A stretch of DNA of 64,000 nucleotides from the NCBI RefSeq assembly GCF_011316935.1, contig NZ_WLYS01000002.1:372001-436000 (forward strand), given 5' to 3'. Both the position numbers and the translations under genes were made by a program. Of this stretch, positions 43,184-49,920 are shown piece by piece (position 1 is the stretch's first letter; each line of letters starts with the position of its first letter). Source of the stretch: Sphingobacterium chungjuense. Lineage in GTDB: Bacteria; Bacteroidota; Bacteroidia; Sphingobacteriales; Sphingobacteriaceae. The notes beneath the pieces are model-generated. The model did not search any database. It saw only the letters and a program-made list of their open reading frames with translations, and was not told the origin of the DNA.

Positions 43184-43276
43184 AAGATTGCCTGAGCTTC
43201 GCAAAGATGACAAGTTCATTAGTAGAAGTGAAATAATAAATCTCGTCATCGCGGAAGCATGACGAAGCGATTTCTT
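43184..43276. repeat. REP-like imperfect inverted repeat
   Basis: The right arm (43243-43276) contains cgtcatcgcggaagcatgac followed by gaagcgatttc. The left arm (43184-43213), read in reverse complement, gives a similar series: gtcatctttgcgaagc, then caggcaatctt. The GTCATxGCG...GAAGC(G/A)AT pattern resembles the widespread Bacteroidota intergenic repeat of the type GTCATTGCGAGG...GAAGCAATC. Copies elsewhere in the genome cannot be seen from this window. Confidence 0.5.
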
Positions 43277-43311
43277 ACGAAAATGATCACAGACAAGACC
43301 TCCCCATTCTG

Positions 43312-43319
43312 TATCTTTG
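43312..43319 (+). promoter_or_regulatory. -7 box of the second crp/fnr gene
   Basis: TATCTTTG matches TAnnTTTG exactly, 31 bases before the GTG start at 43351. Confidence 0.55.
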
Positions 43320-43350
43320 ACAAAGACAAACCCTAACTTCATATCCTAGC

Positions 43351-43929
43351 GTGCAAGACTTTGATAAATTAATACAAGAACATTTTGGACGACTCACAAG
43401 CGAAGAGTTGAACCTAATTCGCTCGTATTTCCGCGAAGAAAAGCTGAGCAAAAATGATTTCTTTACGAAGGCCGACAAAGTTTGCGACAAGCTAAGCATC
43501 GTTAAGTCTGGAATATTAAGGGTTTATGCGTTATCAGACGGAAAAGAAATTACGCAATGGATATCTACCGAAAACTTCTTAATTACGGAAGTCTTGGGTT
43601 TCTTTTTTGATCAGCCCAATCGCTGGAATATACAAGCTTTTACAGATACCGCGCTTTTGACCATCAGCAAGGCAAACTATTTAAAGCTTTGTCAAGAATT
43701 TCCAAAATGGAATGAGATTGAAAAACGGTTTATTGTCAAATGCTTTGCCATGATCGAAGACAGAGTTTTCTCTCATTTATCCATGACGGCAGAAGAACGA
43801 TATGACCTGTATTTTCAACAAAACAAAAACTTGTTTAATCAAATCCCATTGCAATACATCGCTTCTGTCCTCGGGATGACACCTGAAACATTTAGCAGAA
43901 TAAGAAAACGGCGAACGGAAAATCCTTGA
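43351..43929 (+). CDS. Crp/Fnr-family transcriptional regulator (FNR-like recognition helix)
   Basis: The 192-residue protein starts at a GTG and has the Crp/Fnr plan: effector-binding beta-roll (about 25-115), dimer helix, and winged helix. The recognition helix reads G-M-T-P-E-T-F-S-R-I-R. The E-x-x-S-R arrangement equals that of E. coli FNR (VETISR), which reads TTGAT. There is no N-terminal Cys cluster, so it is not an Fe-S oxygen sensor. An exact FNR box overlaps its own stop codon, in front of the DUF4260 gene. Confidence 0.88.
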   Translation: MQDFDKLIQEHFGRLTSEELNLIRSYFREEKLSKNDFFTKADKVCDKLSIVKSGILRVYALSDGKEITQWISTENFLITEVLGFFFDQPNRWNIQAFTDTALLTISKANYLKLCQEFPKWNEIEKRFIVKCFAMIEDRVFSHLSMTAEERYDLYFQQNKNLFNQIPLQYIASVLGMTPETFSRIRKRRTENP

Positions 43930-43939
43930 TTTAAATCAA
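43926..43939. promoter_or_regulatory. Exact FNR-type box TTGAT-N4-ATCAA
   Basis: TTGATTTAAATCAA matches the FNR consensus in all fixed bases and sits within a 16-bp perfect palindrome (43925-43940). Its centre lies about 43 bases before the start expected from the -7-like box at 43962-43969 (GATCTTTG, one mismatch). That is close to the -41.5 spacing of class II activation. Confidence 0.65.
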
Positions 43940-43988
43940 GAGCCTTTGAGCGATAGTTTCGGATCTTTGTAGTATCATAAAAACAGCT

Positions 43989-44336
43989 ATGAAGAACCTT
44001 TTGAAACTCGAAGAATTGGCACAGCTAATCCTTGCTATTATTTTATTCAACCAGTTAGACTACGCGTGGTGGATTTTCATCGCTTGTATCCTATTGCCAG
44101 ATGTATCGATGATTGGCTATATGTTCAACACTAAGATAGGCGCTTTTCTCTACAATTTATTTCATCATAAATTGCTAGCAATTGCTGTTCTAGCTGTAGG
44201 ATTGTGGCTTCACCATTCACCCCTTACTTTAGCAGGTATCATTCTGTTGGCCCATTCGGCTATGGACAGAATATTCGGCTACGGACTAAAATTCGATGAT
44301 AGTTTTAAAAATACGCACCTAGGTAAGATTGGATAA
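43989..44336 (+). CDS. DUF4260 family membrane protein
   Basis: This 115-residue protein is almost wholly hydrophobic, with about four helices. The family landmarks are QLDYAWWIF, LPDVSMIGYM, YNLFHHKL and the C-terminal AHSAMDRIFGYGLKF. The conserved His and Asp residues between helices (L-F-H-H and H-S-A-M-D-R) are typical of DUF4260 and hint at metal binding or catalysis. Function is unknown. It lies 59 bases after the FNR-like regulator, behind the FNR box. Confidence 0.85.
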   Translation: MKNLLKLEELAQLILAIILFNQLDYAWWIFIACILLPDVSMIGYMFNTKIGAFLYNLFHHKLLAIAVLAVGLWLHHSPLTLAGIILLAHSAMDRIFGYGLKFDDSFKNTHLGKIG

Positions 44337-44398
44337 TTGATTTTTGGTTGATAACCAAAAATTCAAAACCTAATCACCAAGAAACGAAGCGATTAACC

Positions 44399-45088
44399 TT
44401 ACTTCACAGAAGCCTTTTTCGCCTGCTGATACAGGTCTAATACAAAATCCAACTGCTGCTCTTGCGTTAATTGAGAATTATCCAATACAACTGCATCTTC
44501 GGCTTGGCGCAGCGGACTTTCTTCGCGAGTACTATCAATATGATCACGATGCGCTAGGTTTTCTTTGACCTCTTCCATCGTGAGCTGCTCGCCTTTGGCT
44601 GCCAATTCAGCAAAACGACGTTCTGCACGGATATAAGGATCAGCGGTCATAAAGATTTTTAGATCCGCTTGCGGAAATACCGTCGTGCCAATATCACGGC
44701 CATCCATTACAATATTGCGCTTGGCACCTAACTTTTGCTGCTGTGCGACCATCGCTGTGCGCACTTGTTTCAGTGCACTTACCTCACTTACCAACGACGA
44801 TACTTCCATCGTACGAATCGCATCGGAGATGTCTTCGCCATTCAACAAAATTTGGGTTTGTTGGCTATTAGGAATAAAATCAATATGTATATCCGAAATG
44901 GCTGCCGCGACTTGCGCTTCGTCGTGCATATCCACGTTATTCTGTATAAAATACAGTGTAACGGCACGATACATCGCACCACTATCTACAAATACGAAGT
45001 TTAATTTCTTAGCCAAAGCTTTGGCAACCGTGCTTTTCCCGCAGGAAGAAAAGCCATCAATAGCAATTACAAAGTTATGCTTCGCCAT
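44399..45088 (-). CDS. cmk: (d)CMP kinase
   Basis: Cmk phosphorylates CMP and dCMP. The 229-residue protein has the P-loop AIDGFSSCGKST, FVDSGAMYRAVT, the NMP-binding segment, VMDGRDIGTTVFPQADLKIFMTAD, and the C-terminal REESPLRQAEDAVVLDNS. Length is normal. The start overlaps the stop of the upstream gene by one base. The order topA, hypothetical, cmk is one transcription unit reading leftwards. Confidence 0.96.
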   Translation of the reverse strand: MAKHNFVIAIDGFSSCGKSTVAKALAKKLNFVFVDSGAMYRAVTLYFIQNNVDMHDEAQVAAAISDIHIDFIPNSQQTQILLNGEDISDAIRTMEVSSLVSEVSALKQVRTAMVAQQQKLGAKRNIVMDGRDIGTTVFPQADLKIFMTADPYIRAERRFAELAAKGEQLTMEEVKENLAHRDHIDSTREESPLRQAEDAVVLDNSQLTQEQQLDFVLDLYQQAKKASVK

Positions 45089-45501
45089 TAGTTCTGGCCT
45101 CCTATCATGACGCCTGGTTTTCCCACAAAAGGGGTTTTAATAAGATTTTCGTCCACAATGCTTTCTGGCAGGAAGATGTATTTCTTATCATACATCACAT
45201 TATCCACGTAATAACTGACCCAATATTCATTCGTCAGGCCAAATACTTCGGTATCGATTGCCTCAATCTTGATGGCTGACTGAGCAAGCACATCTCCCAA
45301 GAAATGTCGTAAGGTGGTGGTTTTTACCTCTCGACTATCTTTAACGCCATATCCTTTGGAAGATACCAAGACATTTTGCAGTTTGGCCTTTTGCTCATTG
45401 ATCAGATAGACATTCCACACCTTACCTTGTGGCGAATCGCTCTCTAAAACGACCGCTACATCTACTCCCGACACCTTATTTTCCGGCAGATCCTTCTTCA
45501 T
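45088..45501 (-). CDS. Conserved hypothetical protein between topA and cmk
   Basis: I do not recognise a functional family. The 137-residue protein is soluble, without a signal peptide. Its pattern is that of a small beta-rich domain: VDVAVVLESDSPQGKVWNVYL, then NVLVSSKGYG, TTLRHFLGDVLA, and DNVMYDKKYIFLPESIVDENL. It lies 2 bases after topA and overlaps cmk by one base, so it is translated in a coupled way. The coupling suggests a cytoplasmic housekeeping role. Confidence 0.8.
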   Translation of the reverse strand: MKKDLPENKVSGVDVAVVLESDSPQGKVWNVYLINEQKAKLQNVLVSSKGYGVKDSREVKTTTLRHFLGDVLAQSAIKIEAIDTEVFGLTNEYWVSYYVDNVMYDKKYIFLPESIVDENLIKTPFVGKPGVMIGGQN

Positions 45502-45503
45502 GA

Positions 45504-47909
45504 TTAGGATTTCTTTTTTGTAGTTGTCTTTTTAGCCGTCGTCGCCTTTTTCTTAGGTGCTTTCGTTGCTGTTTTAGCAGCAGCCTTGGTGGCTACAGCA
45601 CCTTTTTTAGGTTTCGGCGCTGTTTCAGCCCATTTGAGCACATCCTCGTAGGTAATTTTTTCGACCTCGGTGCCTTTAGGGATTTTGATATTTTGCTTAC
45701 CTAATCGGATAAATGGACCCCAACGCCCATTTTCGATCTGCGCATCTGGATTCTCGTCGAATACACGAATTACTTTATCCCGATCTTTCTGACGTTTCTC
45801 CTCGATGATCGTGACCGCCTCTTGCTCCGTAACATCCAAGGGATCTACTCCTTTTGGTAGCGAATAAAAAGAACTGTCGTGGCGAATATAAGGGCCAAAA
45901 CGACCAATCGCAACCGACATATCCTTATCTTCATAAACGCCTACTTTCTTCGGCAATTTGAAGAGTTCTAATGCGTCTTCGAGCGTGATCGTTTCGATCA
46001 TCTGCCCTTTACGTAAGGAAGCAAAGCGTGGTTTCTCCTCGTCGTCTGGAGATCCAATCTGTACGAGTGGTCCAAATTTTCCAACACGCACACTGATCGG
46101 CTTGCCCGAAACTGGATCTACACCGAGCTCGCGTTCACTATTTGCACGATCAGCATTCTCCATGGTATCCTGCACTTCGCTGTGGAAAGGACCGTAGAAA
46201 TCCTCCAACATATCCGTCCATTGCTTCGCACCATGTGCAATCTCATCGAACTCTTTCTCCACTTTGGCGGTGAAATGATAATCTACAATGCCTTTGAAAT
46301 GCTGAATCAGAAAGTCATTCACCAACATACCGATATCGGTCGGAAACATTTTATTGCGCTCCGCGCCCGTGATCTCTGTTTTTGTCTCCTGAATGACTTC
46401 TTTATTTTTAACGGTCAATACATCAAACTCACGTTCGCGACCTTCTCGTTCTTCTTTGACCACATAACCCCGATTCTGAATAGTCGAAATCGTTGGCGCA
46501 TAGGTAGATGGTCTACCAATACCGAGTTCCTCCAATTTCTTTACTAAAGACGCCTCTGTAAAACGCGCTGGCGGTCTTGAAAAGCGTTCTGTAGCCGACA
46601 AATCGTTCAATTGCAGGACCTGTCCTTTTGCTAAAGGCGGCAATAAGGCATTATCACCATCATTATCCAATCCGCCTTCTTGATCCTCATCCATCGATTC
46701 CATGTATACTTTGAGGAATCCGTCAAATTTCATGATCTCGCCGTTTGCCACAAACTCTTCTGCCCGGGTCGATATATGAATCTTCGCCACCGTTTTTTCG
46801 AACTCGGCTTCGCTCATCTGAGAAGCGATGGCACGTTTCCAAATCAACTCATAAAGACGTTTTTCTGACGCGTCTACCTCTACGGTGTGATTAGCGAAAT
46901 AAGTTGGACGAATCGCCTCGTGCGCCTCTTGTGCTCCGGCCGATTTGGTTCTGTATTGGCGTTGTTTATGGTACTTGTCACCGTATGCATTCACAATCTC
47001 TGCGCGAGCGCTTTCAATTGCGGTATCCGACAAGTTTACCGAATCGGTACGCATATAAGTGATATGTCCAGCTTCGTACAATCGTTGTGCGACTTGCATC
47101 GTACGTGCCACCGAAAAACCTAATTTTCTACTCGCTTCTTGTTGCAAAGTCGAGGTGGTAAACGGAGCAGATGGACTGCGTTTCGCAGGTTTCTTTTCGA
47201 GTGAACTGATCTCAAAGGCAGCGGCAATACAATCTTTTAAGAAATCATGTGCTTCTTCCTTTTTATCAAAGCGTTGCGGCAACTCAGCCTTAAATAATTC
47301 GCGCGCATTGCCAGTAGAAAATATCGCAGTTACTTTAAAGGCAGCGGTCGCTTCGAACTTATTGATCTCACGTTCGCGATCTACAATCAGACGTACCGCT
47401 ACAGATTGTACACGGCCAGCCGATAAAGAAGGTTTCACCTTGCGCCATAAAACAGGCGACAATTCAAATCCCACTAGACGATCTAGCACGCGACGTGCCT
47501 GTTGCGCATATACTAGATTGTAATCAATCTTACGCGGTGATTCTATTGCTTTTAAGATGGCGGGCTTGGTAATCTCGTGAAATACGATTCGCTTAGTACT
47601 ATCGTCCTTGAGACCTAAAGTCTCAAAAAGATGCCAAGAAATAGCTTCTCCCTCGCGGTCCTCATCGGACGCTAACCATACCGTTTCCGCTTGCTTAGCG
47701 AGTTTCTTTAATTCGCTGACCACCGCTTTTTTGTCGGATGGAACTTCGTAACGCTGTTCGAACTTATTGGCGGTATCAATAGCATCGTCGGTTTTTACCA
47801 GATCCCGGATGTGTCCGTAGCTAGATTTTACTAGGAAATCTTTACCTAAATAACCTTCAATCGTCTTAGCCTTTGCAGGGGACTCTACTATCAATAAATT
47901 CTTCGCCAT
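45504..47909 (-). CDS. topA: DNA topoisomerase I
   Basis: TopA relaxes negative supercoils by breaking one strand. The start at 47909 (M-A-K-N-L-L-I-V-E-S-P-A-K-A-K-T-I) gives 801 residues; eight extra upstream codons are not supported. The Toprim domain includes LASDEDREGEAISWH, and the catalytic tyrosine is Y285 in GHITYMRTDS. SLSAGRVQSVAVRL is also present. Instead of Cys zinc ribbons, the C-terminal third has repeated topo-C (FGP(Y/L/F)(I/V)...LP/KG) units. The last 35 residues are a Lys/Ala/Thr tail (KAPKKKATTAKKTTTKKKS), a probable DNA-binding extension. It is the first gene of the unit with the 45088 gene and cmk. Confidence 0.96.
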   Translation of the reverse strand: MAKNLLIVESPAKAKTIEGYLGKDFLVKSSYGHIRDLVKTDDAIDTANKFEQRYEVPSDKKAVVSELKKLAKQAETVWLASDEDREGEAISWHLFETLGLKDDSTKRIVFHEITKPAILKAIESPRKIDYNLVYAQQARRVLDRLVGFELSPVLWRKVKPSLSAGRVQSVAVRLIVDREREINKFEATAAFKVTAIFSTGNARELFKAELPQRFDKKEEAHDFLKDCIAAAFEISSLEKKPAKRSPSAPFTTSTLQQEASRKLGFSVARTMQVAQRLYEAGHITYMRTDSVNLSDTAIESARAEIVNAYGDKYHKQRQYRTKSAGAQEAHEAIRPTYFANHTVEVDASEKRLYELIWKRAIASQMSEAEFEKTVAKIHISTRAEEFVANGEIMKFDGFLKVYMESMDEDQEGGLDNDGDNALLPPLAKGQVLQLNDLSATERFSRPPARFTEASLVKKLEELGIGRPSTYAPTISTIQNRGYVVKEEREGREREFDVLTVKNKEVIQETKTEITGAERNKMFPTDIGMLVNDFLIQHFKGIVDYHFTAKVEKEFDEIAHGAKQWTDMLEDFYGPFHSEVQDTMENADRANSERELGVDPVSGKPISVRVGKFGPLVQIGSPDDEEKPRFASLRKGQMIETITLEDALELFKLPKKVGVYEDKDMSVAIGRFGPYIRHDSSFYSLPKGVDPLDVTEQEAVTIIEEKRQKDRDKVIRVFDENPDAQIENGRWGPFIRLGKQNIKIPKGTEVEKITYEDVLKWAETAPKPKKGAVATKAAAKTATKAPKKKATTAKKTTTKKKS

Positions 47910-48007
47910 TAATGCCTCTTTAGATTCTTGCAAAGAAAACGTTTTTAGAACGCATTGCCAATATTATTAGCCTAATTTTGTCGGAAAAGTTAATAATAGG
48001 ATCAAAA

Positions 48008-48051
48008 GTTGACAACAAATCAGCAATTAATAGATGTTGTCTGATGTCAAC
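48008..48051. promoter_or_regulatory. Nested inverted repeats between topA and the His-rich gene
   Basis: Outer arms gttgaca (48008-48014) and tgtcaac (48045-48051) overlap an inner pair gacaaca (48011-48017) and tgttgtc (48035-48041). The two hairpins share bases, so they cannot form at the same time. They lie about 100 bases upstream of topA's start and about 150 bases upstream of the divergent gene. Confidence 0.35.
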
Positions 48052-48190
48052 ATATGCTCTCTCTTTCTTATCTATAGTAGTATTCGACTAACTTTCATCG
48101 AAAGCTATCACGAAAAAGCAATCCCAACTAAATAATATCTTAAAAATGTATATTAATAAAAATTTAACATCGCGTATTCCGACTTTTTTA

Positions 48191-48198
48191 TACATTTG
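48191..48198 (+). promoter_or_regulatory. -7 box touching the His-rich protein gene
   Basis: TACATTTG matches TAnnTTTG and ends 6 bases before the ATG at 48205. It excludes the in-frame TTG at 48196, which lies inside the box. Confidence 0.55.
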
Positions 48199-48204
48199 CA
48201 GCGC

Positions 48205-48636
48205 ATGGAAACGCGCATGAATCGGTTGTTGACCTTGTTTGGGTTTTGGATGTTTACCATCTATATGGTATCAGGCCAAACTATGCCGGACAAACTACGC
48301 ACTGTTCCGCCCCTTGCTGCACGATGCGAATTAATCACCGCATCTACGACCCACACCACCACCCCACCTACTCTACAGCATCATCAATATTCCACGCACG
48401 CTTCTTCTCATCACGCTACCGATCAAGCGATTGAACAAGTAGAAGAAATATCGGTGAAAAAAGAGGACGCCGCACCGCAAGCAGATCGTTTTGCGCAACA
48501 AGGCTTCCATCCTAGATGGTGCTACGATGAGCTAGCTCAATCCATAACTTGCTTACCAAGTTATACTAGACATATTGCCAACCAACTGGCAATCCGTACC
48601 GAACGGTACATCCTTTTCCAAGATTTTCGCATTTAG
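48205..48636 (+). CDS. Secreted His-rich small protein ahead of the RND operon
   Basis: I do not recognise the family. The 143-residue protein has a signal peptide (METRMNRLLTLFGFWMF..., cut near SGQ) and a mature part with a Thr/His-rich stretch (residues about 47-75, with TTHTTTPP, LQHHQY and THASSHHA). A possible helical acidic segment (AIEQVEEISVKKED) follows, then a C-terminal Cys-containing tail (PRWCYDEL, ITCLPSY). Low-complexity His runs suggest metal binding, but could also be disordered linker. It precedes the RND genes by 170 bases on the same strand and may be co-expressed with them. Confidence 0.65.
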   Translation: METRMNRLLTLFGFWMFTIYMVSGQTMPDKLRTVPPLAARCELITASTTHTTTPPTLQHHQYSTHASSHHATDQAIEQVEEISVKKEDAAPQADRFAQQGFHPRWCYDELAQSITCLPSYTRHIANQLAIRTERYILFQDFRI

Positions 48637-48806
48637 CCTTCATTACTTCTCCTATCTGGAGCTTTGCTAAGCTGCACTAATTATTGCAGTTAGCGTTCAT
48701 ATGGTGTACCATAGCCTATACAGCCGTGATTTGCATGTGCGCTCACTACACCATCTCCCAAAACGTATTTATTAAATCAATTTCTGATAATAACATCATA
48801 TCTCGT

Positions 48807-49889
48807 ATGAAATTCAACACCATTTTGTATAGCTTGATATCGCTATGCATAGCTACATCTTGCCAACAAAAACACACGCATACAGAAGAAGAAGGTCACT
48901 ACACGGCCACCTCGCCTTTAGTACAAGACACCACGATTACCAAACAATACGTCAGCCAGATCCGTTCGATCCGACATATTGAGATCCGCTCACAAGAGCG
49001 CGGTTATCTAGAAAAGGTATTTGTTGATGAAGGGCAGTACGTGCACAAAGGACAGCTCCTGTTCCAAATCATGCCCAATGTCTATAACGCAGAGTTTCAT
49101 AAAACAGAAGCCGAACTAGAAACAAACCGCATAGAAGTGCTCAATGCGCAAACCCTATTTGATAAAAATGTGGTCTCTGCCAATGAACTGGCATTGGCCA
49201 AAGCCAAATACAAACGCGCTGAAGCCGAAATGGAGCTCGCTAAAACGCATCTTCAATTTACACGCATCACCGCGCCTTATGATGGTTATGTAGATCATTT
49301 GAATCTTCGTCTAGGAAGTTTGGTCGATGAAGGGGATCTATTGACTAGCCTTTCAGACAATAGCCAAATGTGGGTGTATTTCAATGTACCAGAGGCCGAG
49401 TACCTCAATTATAAAAATAACGCCAGCGAGCATAACCTCGATCAGGTACAGCTCTTTTTGGCTAACCAACAAGTGTTTGAAAACTCCGGTAAAGTCGAAA
49501 CCATCGAAGCAGACTTCAATAACGAAACGGGTAACATTGCTTTCCGAGCGACCTTTCCTAACCCTAAAAACATCTTAAGAAATGGACAAACCGGTACAAT
49601 ACTTATGGCCGTACCGATGCCACATGCCGTAATCATTCCGCAAAAAGCCAGCTTTGAAATCATGGACAAAAGGTATGTGTATGTCATCAATGCCGACAAT
49701 CAAGTGAAATTGACTCCAATCCAAGTGAAAGCGGAAATGCCTGACCTGTTTATTGTAGGATCTGGATTAACTGGAAAAGAAAAAATCCTGCTCGAAGGCA
49801 TTCGTAAAGTACAAGATGGTGATAAAGTGGTAGTCGACTACGAATCACCGCGCGAAGCGATGAGCAAGCTCACCTTGGCCAGCGAATAA
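48807..49889 (+). CDS. RND efflux periplasmic adaptor lipoprotein
   Basis: This 360-residue membrane-fusion protein links the inner-membrane RND pump to the outer-membrane channel. The start at 48807 gives a lipoprotein signal with C19 (A-T-S-C-Q-Q); upstream codons in frame lack signal features. The mature part begins His/Glu-rich (KHTHTEEEGHY). It shows the biotinyl-lipoyl halves (IEIRSQERGYLEKVFVDEGQYVHKGQLLFQI and ITAPYDGYVD), a helical hairpin of AEAEMELAKTHLQ type between them, and beta-barrel segments. The RND gene follows after 31 bases. Confidence 0.93.
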   Translation: MKFNTILYSLISLCIATSCQQKHTHTEEEGHYTATSPLVQDTTITKQYVSQIRSIRHIEIRSQERGYLEKVFVDEGQYVHKGQLLFQIMPNVYNAEFHKTEAELETNRIEVLNAQTLFDKNVVSANELALAKAKYKRAEAEMELAKTHLQFTRITAPYDGYVDHLNLRLGSLVDEGDLLTSLSDNSQMWVYFNVPEAEYLNYKNNASEHNLDQVQLFLANQQVFENSGKVETIEADFNNETGNIAFRATFPNPKNILRNGQTGTILMAVPMPHAVIIPQKASFEIMDKRYVYVINADNQVKLTPIQVKAEMPDLFIVGSGLTGKEKILLEGIRKVQDGDKVVVDYESPREAMSKLTLASE

Positions 49890-49920
49890 GTTACACGTCC
49901 ACCTTAAAGTATTAACAAAC

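Larger units (their letters stand above)
42932..43350. other. 419-bp intergenic region without a gene
   Basis: This gap between the DUF4230 gene and the second Crp/Fnr gene holds three listed elements: an intrinsic terminator (43063-43091), an REP-like inverted repeat (43184-43276), and the -7 box of the crp/fnr gene (43312-43319). Short open frames across it read through the inverted repeat and look non-coding. Confidence 0.7.

Noticed and set aside
43142..43342. 66-codon minus-strand frame in the gap before the second crp/fnr gene
   Set aside because: It reads through the inverted repeat at 43184-43276 and the promoter box; no ribosome-binding site.
47059..47523. 154-codon open frame on the plus strand inside topA
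   Set aside because: It is antisense to well-conserved topA coding sequence and its translation has no recognisable motif.
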